Below are positions 51,595-60,609 of a DNA stretch of 64,000 bases, piece after piece. Position 1 is the stretch's first letter, and every line of letters starts with the position of its first letter. Under the pieces are notes generated by a model. That model was not told where the DNA came from. It did not search any database and saw nothing but the letters and a program-made list of their open reading frames with translations. Location: the NCBI GenBank assembly GCA_030037635.1, contig JASHQH010000211.1:1-64000 (forward strand). The letters are read 5' to 3'. A program made the translations under genes and the position numbers. The DNA comes from Acidobacteriaceae bacterium (GTDB lineage Bacteria; Acidobacteriota; Terriglobia; Terriglobales; Acidobacteriaceae).

Positions 51595-52221
51595 TTAATT
51601 GCCCGATGGCGTCCGAGGGGCTTCGGCAACGCTCTCGGTTGGGCCTGGAGCGCTCACCGCGCGTGGGTGCTTCTTGGCCTTCGCAGTCACTGTGAGCAGC
51701 GATGCGAACGGCAGATCGTCCTGGTTCAAATAGAGAACTGGCTGCAAGGCGCGCGGCACGCTTTCCACGCCGCCGGGCCTGGGAACCGTCTTGCCGTTTC
51801 CCACGTTGAAGAACTCCGACGTGGTGGCAAGGAACGTGCCGCCGGAGACCGACCCTTCTACACGATGGCCCCAACCCAACTGGGTCTCAATCTCGAAGCC
51901 CACGCCGTCGAGGTTGCCTGCCTCGTCAAAGCAGTAACGGGTAGATATCTTGAAGTTCTGGCCGCGCTCGACCAGATAGGCGGAATTGATCTTCTTGTTA
52001 ACCTGCCAGAATTCTCCCAGCATTTCGCCCTTCATGCTGAGCGCCGGGGCGTCATTCAGCGTGCGGTATTCACGCCACTCGTTTTGGCCGCCTGAATTGG
52101 CAAAGATGCGGGTATCCCAGGGAGCAGTGGTCTTCATCGGGCAGACGGAAGATGCCTTCGCCATCTGCGCCAGCCCCAGCACTAAGACAACCATCGCGCA
52201 ACCCAGGATTTTCTTCTTCAT
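51595..52221 (-). CDS. Secreted protein of unknown function, tandem paralogue 2
   Basis: 208 aa from ATG 52221 with a signal peptide (MKKKILGCAMVVLVLGLAQMAKA). Shared blocks with the gene at 50796 are NEWREYRTLNDAP, ISTRYCFDEAGNLDGVGFEI, LGWGHRVEGSVSGG and PRALQPVLYLNQDDLPFASLLTV, with the same TPSGN ending. The identical length, the 3' ends that still align at DNA level (AATTGCCCGATGGCGTCC) and tandem placement indicate local gene duplication. Function unknown. Confidence 0.78.
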   Translation of the reverse strand: MKKKILGCAMVVLVLGLAQMAKASSVCPMKTTAPWDTRIFANSGGQNEWREYRTLNDAPALSMKGEMLGEFWQVNKKINSAYLVERGQNFKISTRYCFDEAGNLDGVGFEIETQLGWGHRVEGSVSGGTFLATTSEFFNVGNGKTVPRPGGVESVPRALQPVLYLNQDDLPFASLLTVTAKAKKHPRAVSAPGPTESVAEAPRTPSGN

Positions 52222-52463
52222 GATGGATCCAAGGGGGTATTCCAATTCCGCTGTTTTTCTACCTTATAGATAAATCCGATACCACTTTTGTGCTACTCTC
52301 CATCGTTATCTCAGGCGTCGAACTTAAGTCACTCGAAAAGTGCGCATAGGTAACTCATGTGTGGGTACTTCGCGACTTGGACGGCTCAAATCCGTAAGGC
52401 TCGGCTGTGGATGGCGCTCCAACGCTACACTAGATTCAGGACCCTTCCCGCCGGATCGCAGCC

Positions 52464-55043
52464 TTGCACTCCCTCCTCGCCCATTTGAATCCTGAACAGC
52501 GCGCCGCGGTCGAGGCGACGGAGGGCCCATTGCTTATCCTGGCCGGCGCGGGCTCGGGCAAAACCCGCGTCATCACCCACCGCATCGCCTGGCTCATCCG
52601 CGAGAAAAATGTGGCGCCTGACTCCATCCTTGCCGTCACCTTCACCAATAAAGCGGCGGGCGAAATGGCCGAGCGCGTTGACGAGCTTCTCGGCCACTCC
52701 TCGTTGGCCAAGCCCCTCATCTCGACGTTTCACTCCTTCTGCGTACGCATCCTGCGCCGCGACATCGAGGCGCTGAAGATCGGCGACAAAGGCCTCTCCC
52801 GGGCCTTCACCATCTTCGACGAAAACGACCAGCAGGGCCTGATCAAGCAGATCATGAAGCGCATGGGGCTCGACACCAAGCAGCTGACTCCGCGCACGGT
52901 GCAGAGCCGCATCTCCTGGGCCAAAAATCACATGGTCGATCCCCAGGATTACTTTCTCGGATCCAAGGACCCGATCAGCGAACGCGTCGCGCACATCTTC
53001 CAGGCTTACCAGGCAGAGCTGCGCAAGAACAACGCCATGGACTTCGACGATCTGCTGCTGGAAGCGGTGCGGCTGCTTAAATCGTCTTCCCAGGTGCGGG
53101 AGCGGTATCAGCATCACTATCAATATCTGCTGGTCGACGAGTACCAGGACACCAACCGCCCGCAGTACGAGCTGATGAAGCTGCTGGCCGGCGAGCACAA
53201 GAATGTCTGCGCGGTGGGCGACGAGGACCAGAGCATTTACTCATGGCGCGGCGCCGACATCCGCAACATTCTGGAGTTTGAGAAGGACTTTCCCAATGCC
53301 CGCATTATTCGCCTCGAGCAAAACTACCGCTCTACGCAGAACATTCTGGAGGCGGCCGGCGCCGTGGTTGCTAACAACGTCCGGCGCAAGGGCAAGAAAC
53401 TCTGGACGGAGCGCCAGGGCGGCTCGATGATCGGCTATTATGAAGCGCCCGACGGCGAGAACGAGGCTCTTTTCATCGCCGACAAAATCCAGGCGTTTCT
53501 GCGCCAGTCGGAAGATTCCTCCGAAACACGGGGCCGCGGAGCGGCGGTGCTGTATCGCATCAATTCGCAGTCGCGCCTCATTGAAGAAGCCATGCGCCGC
53601 TACAACATCAGCTACAGCATGGTCGGCGGCTTCAGCTTCTACGAGCGCGCCGAGATCAAGGACTTGCTCGCCTACCTGCGCCTGGTCCGCAATCCGCACG
53701 ACTCCATGGCCCTGCAGCGAGTCATCAACACTCCGGCGCGCGGCATTGGCAAAACCACGCTTGAAACGGTGGAGCGGTTGGCGCTCGAAACCGGGCAGTC
53801 GACCTGGGACGCCATCGGGGCGGCCGTCGCCAACCGTCTTATCCCGGCGCGCGCGCTCATGGCTCTCGAATCCTTTCGGCAGCTCATTCTCGACGCGCAG
53901 GCCATGATGGATCCGGACTTCGCGGGCAAGCTAGCCGCCGACGTTGCCGAATCCACGGCCAGCCAAGCCGACACGGGGTTCGATTTCGGCGTGGCTGCAA
54001 GGGAGCAAGAAAACGGGGATCAAGCGAGCGAGGGAACATGGGAACAAGGCGACGACGAAGGCGAGGAGGACGAGGAAACCGGATTCCGCTCGCCTGGTGA
54101 CGCTGCCACCCTCCCCGAACTTATCCGCTTCATCATCGATCGCACCGGCTACATCAAAGCTCTCGAAGCCGAAGGCACACCCGAGGCCTTCAGCCGGATT
54201 GAGAACCTGAAGGAGCTTGCCAACGCCGCGCACGACGCCGAGGAACGGGGCGAAACGCTCGCCGAGTTTCTCGATCACGCCGCGCTGGCCTCCGACACCG
54301 ACCAGTTCGATCCCAATGCCCGGGTCACCCTCATGACCCTGCACGCAGCCAAGGGCCTCGAATTTTCGCTGGTTTTTCTCGCCGGCATGGAAGAGGGCCT
54401 GTTTCCTCACTCGCGCACGTTGAGCGATCCGGAGGGAGATCTTGAAGAGGAGCGCCGTCTCTGCTACGTAGGCATGACGCGCGCCATGAATACGCTCATC
54501 CTCACGCGCGCCCACTATCGGCGACGCTACGGCGCCGACATTCCTGAGGCCAGCATTCCCTCGCGCTTTCTTGAGGAGGTGCCCGAACAGCTGATCGAAA
54601 ATCTCAGCGTTCGAAGCCCACGATGGTCGACGCCTGCCTACAGGCCTTCCTACGGCGCGGCCCATTCGCACCGCCGCGACCCCAGCGGTTCGCACTTCAA
54701 CTACGAGGATGAGAGCCAGGAGATCCCGCACGCAGCCGGGTCAGGCTCCTCGGCCGGCCGCGGGGCTCGCCCGGAGTGCTCGGTTGAGAACATCGCTCGA
54801 TTTTTCGGCAGCAGATCGGGCAGCGCTGGTTCCGGTTCCTTCGCGCGGCCTCCCATGGACATCCCAGCAACCAACGGCGCCTCCGGCCTGAAAAAAGGCC
54901 AGCGCGTGCTGCACGCCAAGTACGGCGAAGGCACCGTGCTGGTGCGCGAAGGCGAGGGCGAAGACGCCAAGCTCACCGTTCACTTTGCCCGCCACGGCAT
55001 CAAGAAGCTGATGGAGAAGTTCGCCAACCTGCGCAAAGCCTGA
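52464..55043 (+). CDS. UvrD/PcrA-type superfamily I DNA helicase with in-frame insertion
   Basis: 859 aa, TTG start at 52464 (no strong ribosome site). It unwinds DNA 3' to 5' in repair and replication restart. Motifs: Walker A ILAGAGSGKTRVI, TFTNKAAGEM, motif II LVDEYQD, GDEDQSIYSWRGAD, LEQNYRST, and late motifs VTLMTLHAAKGLEFSLVFLAGMEEG and RRLCYVGMTRA. A Tudor-like C-terminal end (GLKKGQRVLHAKYGEGTVL) is typical of PcrA. Between the 2B-side segments, near residues 511-550, lies an acidic low-complexity stretch (REQENGDQASEGTWEQGDDE) encoded by GGGAACAAG-type repeat DNA. The frame is kept. Confidence 0.93.
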   Translation: MHSLLAHLNPEQRAAVEATEGPLLILAGAGSGKTRVITHRIAWLIREKNVAPDSILAVTFTNKAAGEMAERVDELLGHSSLAKPLISTFHSFCVRILRRDIEALKIGDKGLSRAFTIFDENDQQGLIKQIMKRMGLDTKQLTPRTVQSRISWAKNHMVDPQDYFLGSKDPISERVAHIFQAYQAELRKNNAMDFDDLLLEAVRLLKSSSQVRERYQHHYQYLLVDEYQDTNRPQYELMKLLAGEHKNVCAVGDEDQSIYSWRGADIRNILEFEKDFPNARIIRLEQNYRSTQNILEAAGAVVANNVRRKGKKLWTERQGGSMIGYYEAPDGENEALFIADKIQAFLRQSEDSSETRGRGAAVLYRINSQSRLIEEAMRRYNISYSMVGGFSFYERAEIKDLLAYLRLVRNPHDSMALQRVINTPARGIGKTTLETVERLALETGQSTWDAIGAAVANRLIPARALMALESFRQLILDAQAMMDPDFAGKLAADVAESTASQADTGFDFGVAAREQENGDQASEGTWEQGDDEGEEDEETGFRSPGDAATLPELIRFIIDRTGYIKALEAEGTPEAFSRIENLKELANAAHDAEERGETLAEFLDHAALASDTDQFDPNARVTLMTLHAAKGLEFSLVFLAGMEEGLFPHSRTLSDPEGDLEEERRLCYVGMTRAMNTLILTRAHYRRRYGADIPEASIPSRFLEEVPEQLIENLSVRSPRWSTPAYRPSYGAAHSHRRDPSGSHFNYEDESQEIPHAAGSGSSAGRGARPECSVENIARFFGSRSGSAGSGSFARPPMDIPATNGASGLKKGQRVLHAKYGEGTVLVREGEGEDAKLTVHFARHGIKKLMEKFANLRKA
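53998..54048. repeat. GGGAACAAG-type repeat tract inside the helicase gene
   Basis: CAAGGGAGCAAGAAAACGGG and GAGGGAACATGGGAACAAGG occur within the helicase reading frame. The same kind of units fill intergenic gaps at 15838, 17962, 30120 and 61980. Here they encode Arg-Glu-Gln-Glu and Gly-Thr-Trp-Glu-Gln. It appears to be a repeat inserted in frame in a surface loop. Confidence 0.55.
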
Positions 55044-55141
55044 ATCTCGGCGGGTGTCCCCTGTCCCGCGCCCTCGTGGACCGGGAGCGCCGCGTTGGGA
55101 CACCGCGACGATCGCATCCCTTCCGTTAGACTGAAAGCGCA

Positions 55142-56287
55142 ATGCAATCGCGCAAAAACCTTGAGATGGCGCAGCGGATCGCGTTGCTTGCTTTCGCCTG
55201 CGCTGTCACGTCAATCTTCACAGCCTGCGGCATGCCGGGCGCGCCTCAGCCGCCCTCCCTCAATCTGCCTGCTCCCGTCAACGATCTCTCTGCCGTGCGC
55301 ACCGGCAACCAGGTGGCGCTCACCTGGACCATGCCCACCAAGAACACCGATAAAACCGTGCTCAAGGGCAACATAACGGTGCGCGTGTGCCGCAATGAAT
55401 CCGCCTCAACAAGCTGCGCCGTCACCACTACGCTCCAACTGGCTCCCGGCGCAAACGGAAGCTTCACCGACACGCTGCCCGCGCCACTCGCTTCGGGAAC
55501 TGCGCGCGTTCTCAACTATTCCGTTGAGCTCGACAATCGCAAAGGCCGTTCCGCCGGTCTGTCCAACGCCACGCAAATTCTCGCCGGCAAGGCGCCCACG
55601 CCGGTCACCGGCTTGACCGCCGAAATGCGCCGCAACGAGGTCCTGCTTCGTTGGGAGGCTGCGCCGTCCGGCTCGTCTCCCGCGGCCATCCGGCTGGTGC
55701 GCAAGCGGCTCAGTCCGCCCGCTCAAAAGCCCGGCCCGCAAAACACCACCCAAGGCTTGCTTGCGCCTCCTGCCGAGCCGGCTGAGCGAACCCTCCTGGT
55801 TGAGGCCGAGGCGAACACCGATCGCGCTCTTGATGCAGACATTCGCATCGGCGAAACGTACGAATATCGCGCGCAGCGCGTGGCTCGCGTGACCGTGAAC
55901 GGCCAGACGCTCGAGCTTGCGTCAGAGCTTTCGCCTCCGCTGCGTGTCGAAGCCATCCAGGAGTTTCCTCCAGCCGTGCCCAAGGGCCTGGCCGCTGTGG
56001 CCACGCCTGGTGAAAACGGCGCCGGCCCGGCGATCGACCTGAACTGGCAACCCAACACTGACCCCGATCTGGCAGGCTACATCGTCTACCGGCGCGAACC
56101 CGGAGCGTCAGGCGCGGAGGCAGCGTGGCAGCGCATCTCGCCCGCGCAACCGGTTGCCGAACCGGCATATCACGATGACCATGTGCAGCCCGGCCACACC
56201 TATGCCTACGCCGTGAGCGCCATCGACCTGGAGGGCCATGAAAGCGAGCGCTCAGCCGAAGCCCAGGAGACGGCCGCTTCACCATAG
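55142..56287 (+). CDS. Fibronectin type III-like lipoprotein
   Basis: 381 aa. The N-terminus (MAQRIALLAFACAVTSIFTACG from residue 9) is a lipoprotein-type signal with Cys after FTA. The rest contains three FN3-like beta-sandwich units: DLSAVRTGNQVALTWTMP, GLTAEMRRNEVLLRWEA and GLAAVATPGENGAGPAIDLNWQPN, the last ending GYIVYRREPG...HTYAYAVSAIDLEGHES. Such proteins sit at the outer membrane or periplasm and may bind glycans or proteins. No catalytic motif was seen. It precedes the FAH gene by 23 bp, so the two may be cotranscribed. Confidence 0.8.
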   Translation: MQSRKNLEMAQRIALLAFACAVTSIFTACGMPGAPQPPSLNLPAPVNDLSAVRTGNQVALTWTMPTKNTDKTVLKGNITVRVCRNESASTSCAVTTTLQLAPGANGSFTDTLPAPLASGTARVLNYSVELDNRKGRSAGLSNATQILAGKAPTPVTGLTAEMRRNEVLLRWEAAPSGSSPAAIRLVRKRLSPPAQKPGPQNTTQGLLAPPAEPAERTLLVEAEANTDRALDADIRIGETYEYRAQRVARVTVNGQTLELASELSPPLRVEAIQEFPPAVPKGLAAVATPGENGAGPAIDLNWQPNTDPDLAGYIVYRREPGASGAEAAWQRISPAQPVAEPAYHDDHVQPGHTYAYAVSAIDLEGHESERSAEAQETAASP

Positions 56288-56310
56288 CGAGACGCGAGGA
56301 GGGTTTCTCG

Positions 56311-57129
56311 ATGAAATACTGCCGGTTCCTGTGGAACGGCCAAAGCATGTACGGCGCGGTGGAAATGCACGCCGGCGAATTGCGTATCATTTCCCTCATC
56401 GACGCGCCGGAGGAAGACCTCGTCTACCGCATCGAACACGGCGGCGCACCTGCCGGCAGCTTCAACTTCGAGCCCATGCCGTTCAGCCGGGCGGATTTGC
56501 TGCCGCCTGTCAAACCAACAAAAATCATCTGCGTCGGCCGCAACTATCGCGAGCACGTAAGCGAGCTCGGCAACCAGCTGCCGGCCGAACCGCTGCTTTT
56601 CTTCAAGCCGCCATCCTCGCTGCTGCGTCCCGGCGGCGCGGTGCGGCTGCCCTTGGTGTCGGAGCGCGTGGACTTCGAGGGCGAACTGGCGCTGGTCATC
56701 GGCCGCCGCGCCCGAGCCCTCAAGCCCGAAGACGACTGGCGCAAAATCGTCCGCGGCTTCACGCTGGCTAACGACATCACGGCCCGCGACCTGCAAAAGA
56801 AGGACACACAGTGGACACGCGCCAAGGGCTTCGACACTTTTTGCCCCATAGGCCCGTTGGTCAGCGACGAGCTCGACCTCGACGGCGGGGTCACAATCGA
56901 AACGCGGGTCAACGGCGAGCTGCGCCAGAGCGGCTCCTCGCGCGACTTCATCTTTCCGGTCCCGGCTTTGCTCAGCTACATTACCGCGGCCTTTACGCTT
57001 GAGCCGGGCGACCTGATCCTCACTGGAACTCCGTCGGGCGTCGGCCCGCTCGCCTCCGGCGATGTCGTCGAAGTCTCGATTCCCGGATTCGGTGTGCTTT
57101 CAAACGCCGTCGAAACGGAAACGGCGTAG
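56311..57129 (+). CDS. Fumarylacetoacetate hydrolase family protein
   Basis: 272 aa with a GAGGAGGG site before ATG 56311. FAH-family enzymes are metal-dependent hydrolases, isomerases or decarboxylases of beta-diketo acids. Motifs: KIICVGRNYREHVSELG, the acidic metal ligands in RVDFEGELALVIGRRAR, then FTLANDITARDLQKKDTQWTRAKGFDTFCPIGP and LEPGDLILTGTPSGVGPL. The exact substrate cannot be assigned; 2-hydroxyhepta-2,4-diene-1,7-dioate isomerase-like or acylpyruvate hydrolase activity is plausible. A short gap separates it from tal. Confidence 0.9.
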   Translation: MKYCRFLWNGQSMYGAVEMHAGELRIISLIDAPEEDLVYRIEHGGAPAGSFNFEPMPFSRADLLPPVKPTKIICVGRNYREHVSELGNQLPAEPLLFFKPPSSLLRPGGAVRLPLVSERVDFEGELALVIGRRARALKPEDDWRKIVRGFTLANDITARDLQKKDTQWTRAKGFDTFCPIGPLVSDELDLDGGVTIETRVNGELRQSGSSRDFIFPVPALLSYITAAFTLEPGDLILTGTPSGVGPLASGDVVEVSIPGFGVLSNAVETETA

Positions 57130-57231
57130 GACCGCCGGGGATGCAACCGGCTTTCACCCGGCGCATCCTAAGGAGGGGGTAAACTGTTGCAGTAGGAAGC
57201 GGGCTGCCCCCTATTCCCCGGAGGAGAAAAC

Positions 57232-58233
57232 ATGCCGGAAAATCTTCTTGAGCAGTTGCGGAAATATACGGTTGTGGTTGCCGATACCGGCGACATGGAC
57301 GCCATGGAGCAGTTTCACCCCCAGGACGCGACCACCAATCCCTCGCTGATCACCACGGCGGCGCAGATGCCCCAATATCAGCCTATTGTGGACGGCGTTT
57401 TGCGGGATGCGCGCAAAGAGCTGGGCGAAAGCGCGACCGATCAGGCCGTCGCCAACCTGGCTTTCCAGCGCCTGGCCATCGCCTTCGGCAAGAAGATTCT
57501 CAAGATTATTCCCGGCCGCGTTTCCACCGAGGTGGACGCGCGCCTTTCCTACGACACCGAGGCCACCATCGCTCAGGCACGCAGCATCATCGCGCAGTAC
57601 GATGCCGCGGGCATCGGCCGAGATCATGTGCTCATCAAGATCGCTTCCACCTGGGAGGGTATTCGCGCCGCCGAAGTCCTCGAGAAGGAAGACATCCACT
57701 GCAACCTGACACTTCTTTTCGGCTTGCATCAGGCCATCGCGGCGGCCGACGCCGGCGTCACACTCGTTTCGCCTTTCGTGGGCCGCATCCTGGACTGGTA
57801 CAAGAAAGACACCGGCAAGGATTACCACGGGGCCGATGATCCCGGCGTTCAGTCGGTCACGCGCATCTATAACTACTTCAAGAAATTCGGCTATAAAACC
57901 GTGGTCATGGGCGCCAGCTTCCGCAATATCGGCGAAATCTGCGAACTCGCCGGCTGCGACCTGCTCACCATCTCGCCGCAATTTCTCGGCGAGCTTGAGA
58001 ATACGCAGGGCGATCTGCCGCGCAAGCTCGATCCTGAAAAAGCCAAGGGCATGGCCATCGAGAGAATCATCGTGGACCACGCCACGTTCGTCCGCATGCA
58101 CGCTGCCGACCGCATGGCTACCGACAAATTGAAGGAAGGCATCGAAGGCTTTTCCGCCGCGCTGGTCAAACTGGAATCGCTGCTTGCCAAGCGCCTTGCC
58201 GAGCTGGAGTCGCGCACGCCCGCTGCGGTCTGA
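57232..58233 (+). CDS. tal: Transaldolase
   Basis: 333 aa, behind a GGAGGAGAAAAC site. It transfers a dihydroxyacetone unit between sugar phosphates in the non-oxidative pentose phosphate pathway. Visible are [26 protein letters not shown], the Schiff-base lysine in [43 protein letters not shown] and [26 protein letters not shown]. At about 330 aa it is the TalB-type enzyme. Together with gnd, rpiB and tkt (4.4-8.8 kb) it completes much of the pathway but is not linked to them. Confidence 0.97.
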   Translation: MPENLLEQLRKYTVVVADTGDMDAMEQFHPQDATTNPSLITTAAQMPQYQPIVDGVLRDARKELGESATDQAVANLAFQRLAIAFGKKILKIIPGRVSTEVDARLSYDTEATIAQARSIIAQYDAAGIGRDHVLIKIASTWEGIRAAEVLEKEDIHCNLTLLFGLHQAIAAADAGVTLVSPFVGRILDWYKKDTGKDYHGADDPGVQSVTRIYNYFKKFGYKTVVMGASFRNIGEICELAGCDLLTISPQFLGELENTQGDLPRKLDPEKAKGMAIERIIVDHATFVRMHAADRMATDKLKEGIEGFSAALVKLESLLAKRLAELESRTPAAV

Positions 58234-58287
58234 CCCACGCAGGATTGCTGCACGCTGAGGAGCGGGGTTCGGAGCTTGGGAAGGTCT

Positions 58288-58335
58288 CGCCCCAACCCTA
58301 GCGGGAAGAACAAATGCCCGGCTAGGATGGGGCAC
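58288..58335. repeat. Dispersed palindromic repeat, copy B
   Basis: CGCCCCAACCCTAGCGGGAA and ATGCCCGGCTAGGATGGGGC form arms CCCCAACCCTAGC/GCTAGGATGGGG. It aligns over its whole length with copy A at 19569-19617. It lies between tal and the Rieske oxygenase, which converge, so the hairpin could also end transcripts; no T-run is present. Confidence 0.6.
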
Positions 58336-58352
58336 TCCGCGGTTTGCTTCGC

Positions 58353-59435
58353 TCAGGACCGCCAGCGCAACTCTACAGGCCCGTCCATGGGGTGCTTGGC
58401 TGCGGCTCCCGTCGCCGCGGCATCCAGCCGCGCCTGCTTCAGCGCCAGGTACCACTTGGCCGGCTTGTCCGCGTCGTCAATCAGCATCAGCGTGGGACTG
58501 TGCTTCAGCCCTTCGGCCTGCTGAATCATCGTCTCCTGGTCCTGCCGCACGAACCGCGCTCCAAAAAACCTGGCGATGGGAGTCACAAGCGGTACGTGGT
58601 AAAACACGTTCCACGCTGCTACCACGTCGATGCGGCAGGTTGAGCCGGTCACAGGCGTCACCGTGGTCAGGCTCGCAAACCACTTTTCTCCGCAGCGAAT
58701 CGTCTCGGTGCGCCGATTGGGCAGCACAAAATCGATCGTTGTTTCGACCGGCTGCCCATAAACTCCGAGTAATTTGTACGGCGCCGAGTTGCGGCTGGGC
58801 GCGTGAGCGCTCATGCGAAATCCCTCGGGAATCGGTTCGAAGCGCTTGCTCTTCTCGTGGATGCTGGCCCGCGACCGCCACCACCACGCCTGATGCACAA
58901 ACGGCCCGTGCGCCGGATCCATGAGGCCGATGATCCCGTGATCCACATTGCAGGGAAGATCGGCCGTAAGATGTGCTGTCCGGTATTTCGGCCCAAACTT
59001 GGGCACCTCGGGCACCGGCTTCCGTTCGGCCGCTTCGCTTCTTCGCCCGCTTCCCGGGCTGGGAACATAGACCCAGGCGTGCCCGTCCCGCTCTTCACAA
59101 GCGAAGGCTGTGGCATAGATGCGCGTCGCGTCCAACCGGTCGTGGCTCGTGAGCGAAGGAATCAGCGCGCACTGACCGCTGCACGGTTCAAACTCCCACC
59201 CGTGGTAGCGGCAGGTCACATGTTGGCCATCGAACCATCCGTAGCTAAGCGGGATGCCGCGATGCGGGCAACTATCGCGCAACGCGAAGAGCCGTCCGTC
59301 CCGGCGACGTCCCAGTACCAGGGGGATCTCCAGCAGCGTGGCCGTGGCCAGCGTGCCGCGGCGAAGCGCGGCACTGCGCATCGCCGGGTACCAGTCGTCG
59401 TACAGCAACGTCGTTCTCGGCCCTTCGGCTGTCAT
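58353..59435 (-). CDS. Rieske-type ring-hydroxylating oxygenase
   Basis: 360 aa; GGAG lies about six bases before the ATG. A Rieske 2Fe-2S domain has the ligands CPHRG (Cys-x-His) near residue 56 and CRYHGW near 75. The C-terminal domain contains NVDHGIIGLMDPAHGPFVHQAWWW, which resembles the mononuclear-iron region (Asn/Asp/His spacing) of PaO-type and other non-heme oxygenases. No reductase or ferredoxin genes are adjacent, so electron partners are elsewhere. The substrate cannot be predicted. Confidence 0.88.
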   Translation of the reverse strand: MTAEGPRTTLLYDDWYPAMRSAALRRGTLATATLLEIPLVLGRRRDGRLFALRDSCPHRGIPLSYGWFDGQHVTCRYHGWEFEPCSGQCALIPSLTSHDRLDATRIYATAFACEERDGHAWVYVPSPGSGRRSEAAERKPVPEVPKFGPKYRTAHLTADLPCNVDHGIIGLMDPAHGPFVHQAWWWRSRASIHEKSKRFEPIPEGFRMSAHAPSRNSAPYKLLGVYGQPVETTIDFVLPNRRTETIRCGEKWFASLTTVTPVTGSTCRIDVVAAWNVFYHVPLVTPIARFFGARFVRQDQETMIQQAEGLKHSPTLMLIDDADKPAKWYLALKQARLDAAATGAAAKHPMDGPVELRWRS

Positions 59436-59889
59436 GCTCTTCTCCAGAGTCGGCAGGCGCTCTAGTCCAACTCACCATACCACCCCCGCCGCGCCCGCTG
59501 CGACTTTCGCGTAAGGTTGCCCGCCGGGCGAGGCGCGCGCCGCTTTTTTTGAGCACGAACGCGAGGCACATTATTCCGCACTTATTTTCAGCCTGTGCAG
59601 AGCCGTGTTCCCCATCCGTAATTCGCAAATGAGTTACCTTTTGCAAACAAAATTTCCATTCCCCTCTTGTCAAACGCAACCTTTCCGATAATCTCGGTGT
59701 TACAGCGAAGTACAACGGGCCGTGGCTGGCACCTTCCCCGCGCCGCTCGAACCGGAACAGCCAGGGCCTCAAGCCAAATCGGGCTGCTCGCGCACAGCCG
59801 TAGTTGGACTTGGTCGGCACCGGGGTGAATTGCATCTAACGAAATCAAGGGAGGATGCAATCCTGGGAGCCGCGCGTTAGGAGGTGTCT
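59436..59889. promoter_or_regulatory. Divergent region with promoter and 5'-UTR hairpin
   Basis: No gene is supported in 454 bp. A likely promoter for the next gene is TTGTCA (59667-59672) and TAATCT (59689-59694), spacer 16. The leader of about 190 nt ends with ATTGCATC (59829-59836) pairing perfectly with GATGCAAT (59854-59861) around a purine-rich loop, then AGGAGG just before the ATG. A GC stem followed by TTTTTTT at 59544-59550 has no upstream forward gene. Confidence 0.4.
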
Positions 59890-60432
59890 ATGCAAGCACA
59901 GGCTCATCCGCTCGAACCCTTCTTCCAGCAGGCGGTACGGAATAGCTACGAGGGCAAGCTTGGATTGCACGACCCTGACGTCACCAGCTACGTGGCGCAT
60001 CTGCTTTGCGAGTTCTGCAATGCCGACAAGCTTTTCTCCATGCGCGACCAAACAGGGCGGCCCATCGAGGAACTCGAGGAAATGGTGCGCGCGGCCGACC
60101 CGGTGAACGGCTCGGCTGCCTCATTCGATCAGGAGCGCGCACTGCGCAAGCACATCGGTGATTATTCGCTCTTTGTGGCCGGAATGTATCCCGAAATCAC
60201 CGGTTCGAACCGCCGCACCCGCAAGCACTATCCCAGCCTTGAGGAGCTCATTCACGCCGGCAAGGAGAGCTACTTTATCGTCAGCCAGTTCAACTTGTTC
60301 GAGTACGAGCAAGAGGCGCCGCTCTTCGCGCGGCTCTCTGACCGTTTTGAGCGCTGGCTGCTGGGACTGACGCTGGTGCGCGATGAACTCGGGCCCCACA
60401 AGCCACCTGAGCTTCCGCTGCGCGTGAATTAG
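59890..60432 (+). CDS. Conserved hypothetical protein
   Basis: 180 aa from ATG 59890, with AGGAGG just upstream; the track start at 59884 is a GTG inside that site. It is soluble, without signal or membrane segments. Recognisable features are only sequence runs: EPFFQQAVRNSYEGKLGLHDPDVTSYVAHLLCEFCNADKLFSM, HIGDYSLFVAGMYPE and FNLFEYEQEAPLFARLSDRFERWLLGL. The first part is helical. I do not recognise the family. A long leader with hairpin suggests regulated expression. Confidence 0.75.
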   Translation: MQAQAHPLEPFFQQAVRNSYEGKLGLHDPDVTSYVAHLLCEFCNADKLFSMRDQTGRPIEELEEMVRAADPVNGSAASFDQERALRKHIGDYSLFVAGMYPEITGSNRRTRKHYPSLEELIHAGKESYFIVSQFNLFEYEQEAPLFARLSDRFERWLLGLTLVRDELGPHKPPELPLRVN

Positions 60433-60609
60433 ATCCCTCGGCGCCCACGCCGCGGTTGCCGCATCCTTTCGCGTCTTGCGCGAAAGGGCGGGACCGCAAT
60501 TCCTTTCTCAATCGCTGCAGAAGAGCCGCTCTTCTGTTCCGTTCCAAGCTTCCTGCTGCCTTGATCGACTCGACCCTTGCATGGATACTGGGAGAGGCGA
60601 GGTCATGGT

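Noticed and set aside
59518-59550. GC stem followed by TTTTTTT, terminator-like on the forward strand
   Set aside because: No forward gene ends upstream, and the region lies between divergent genes; probably coincidental.
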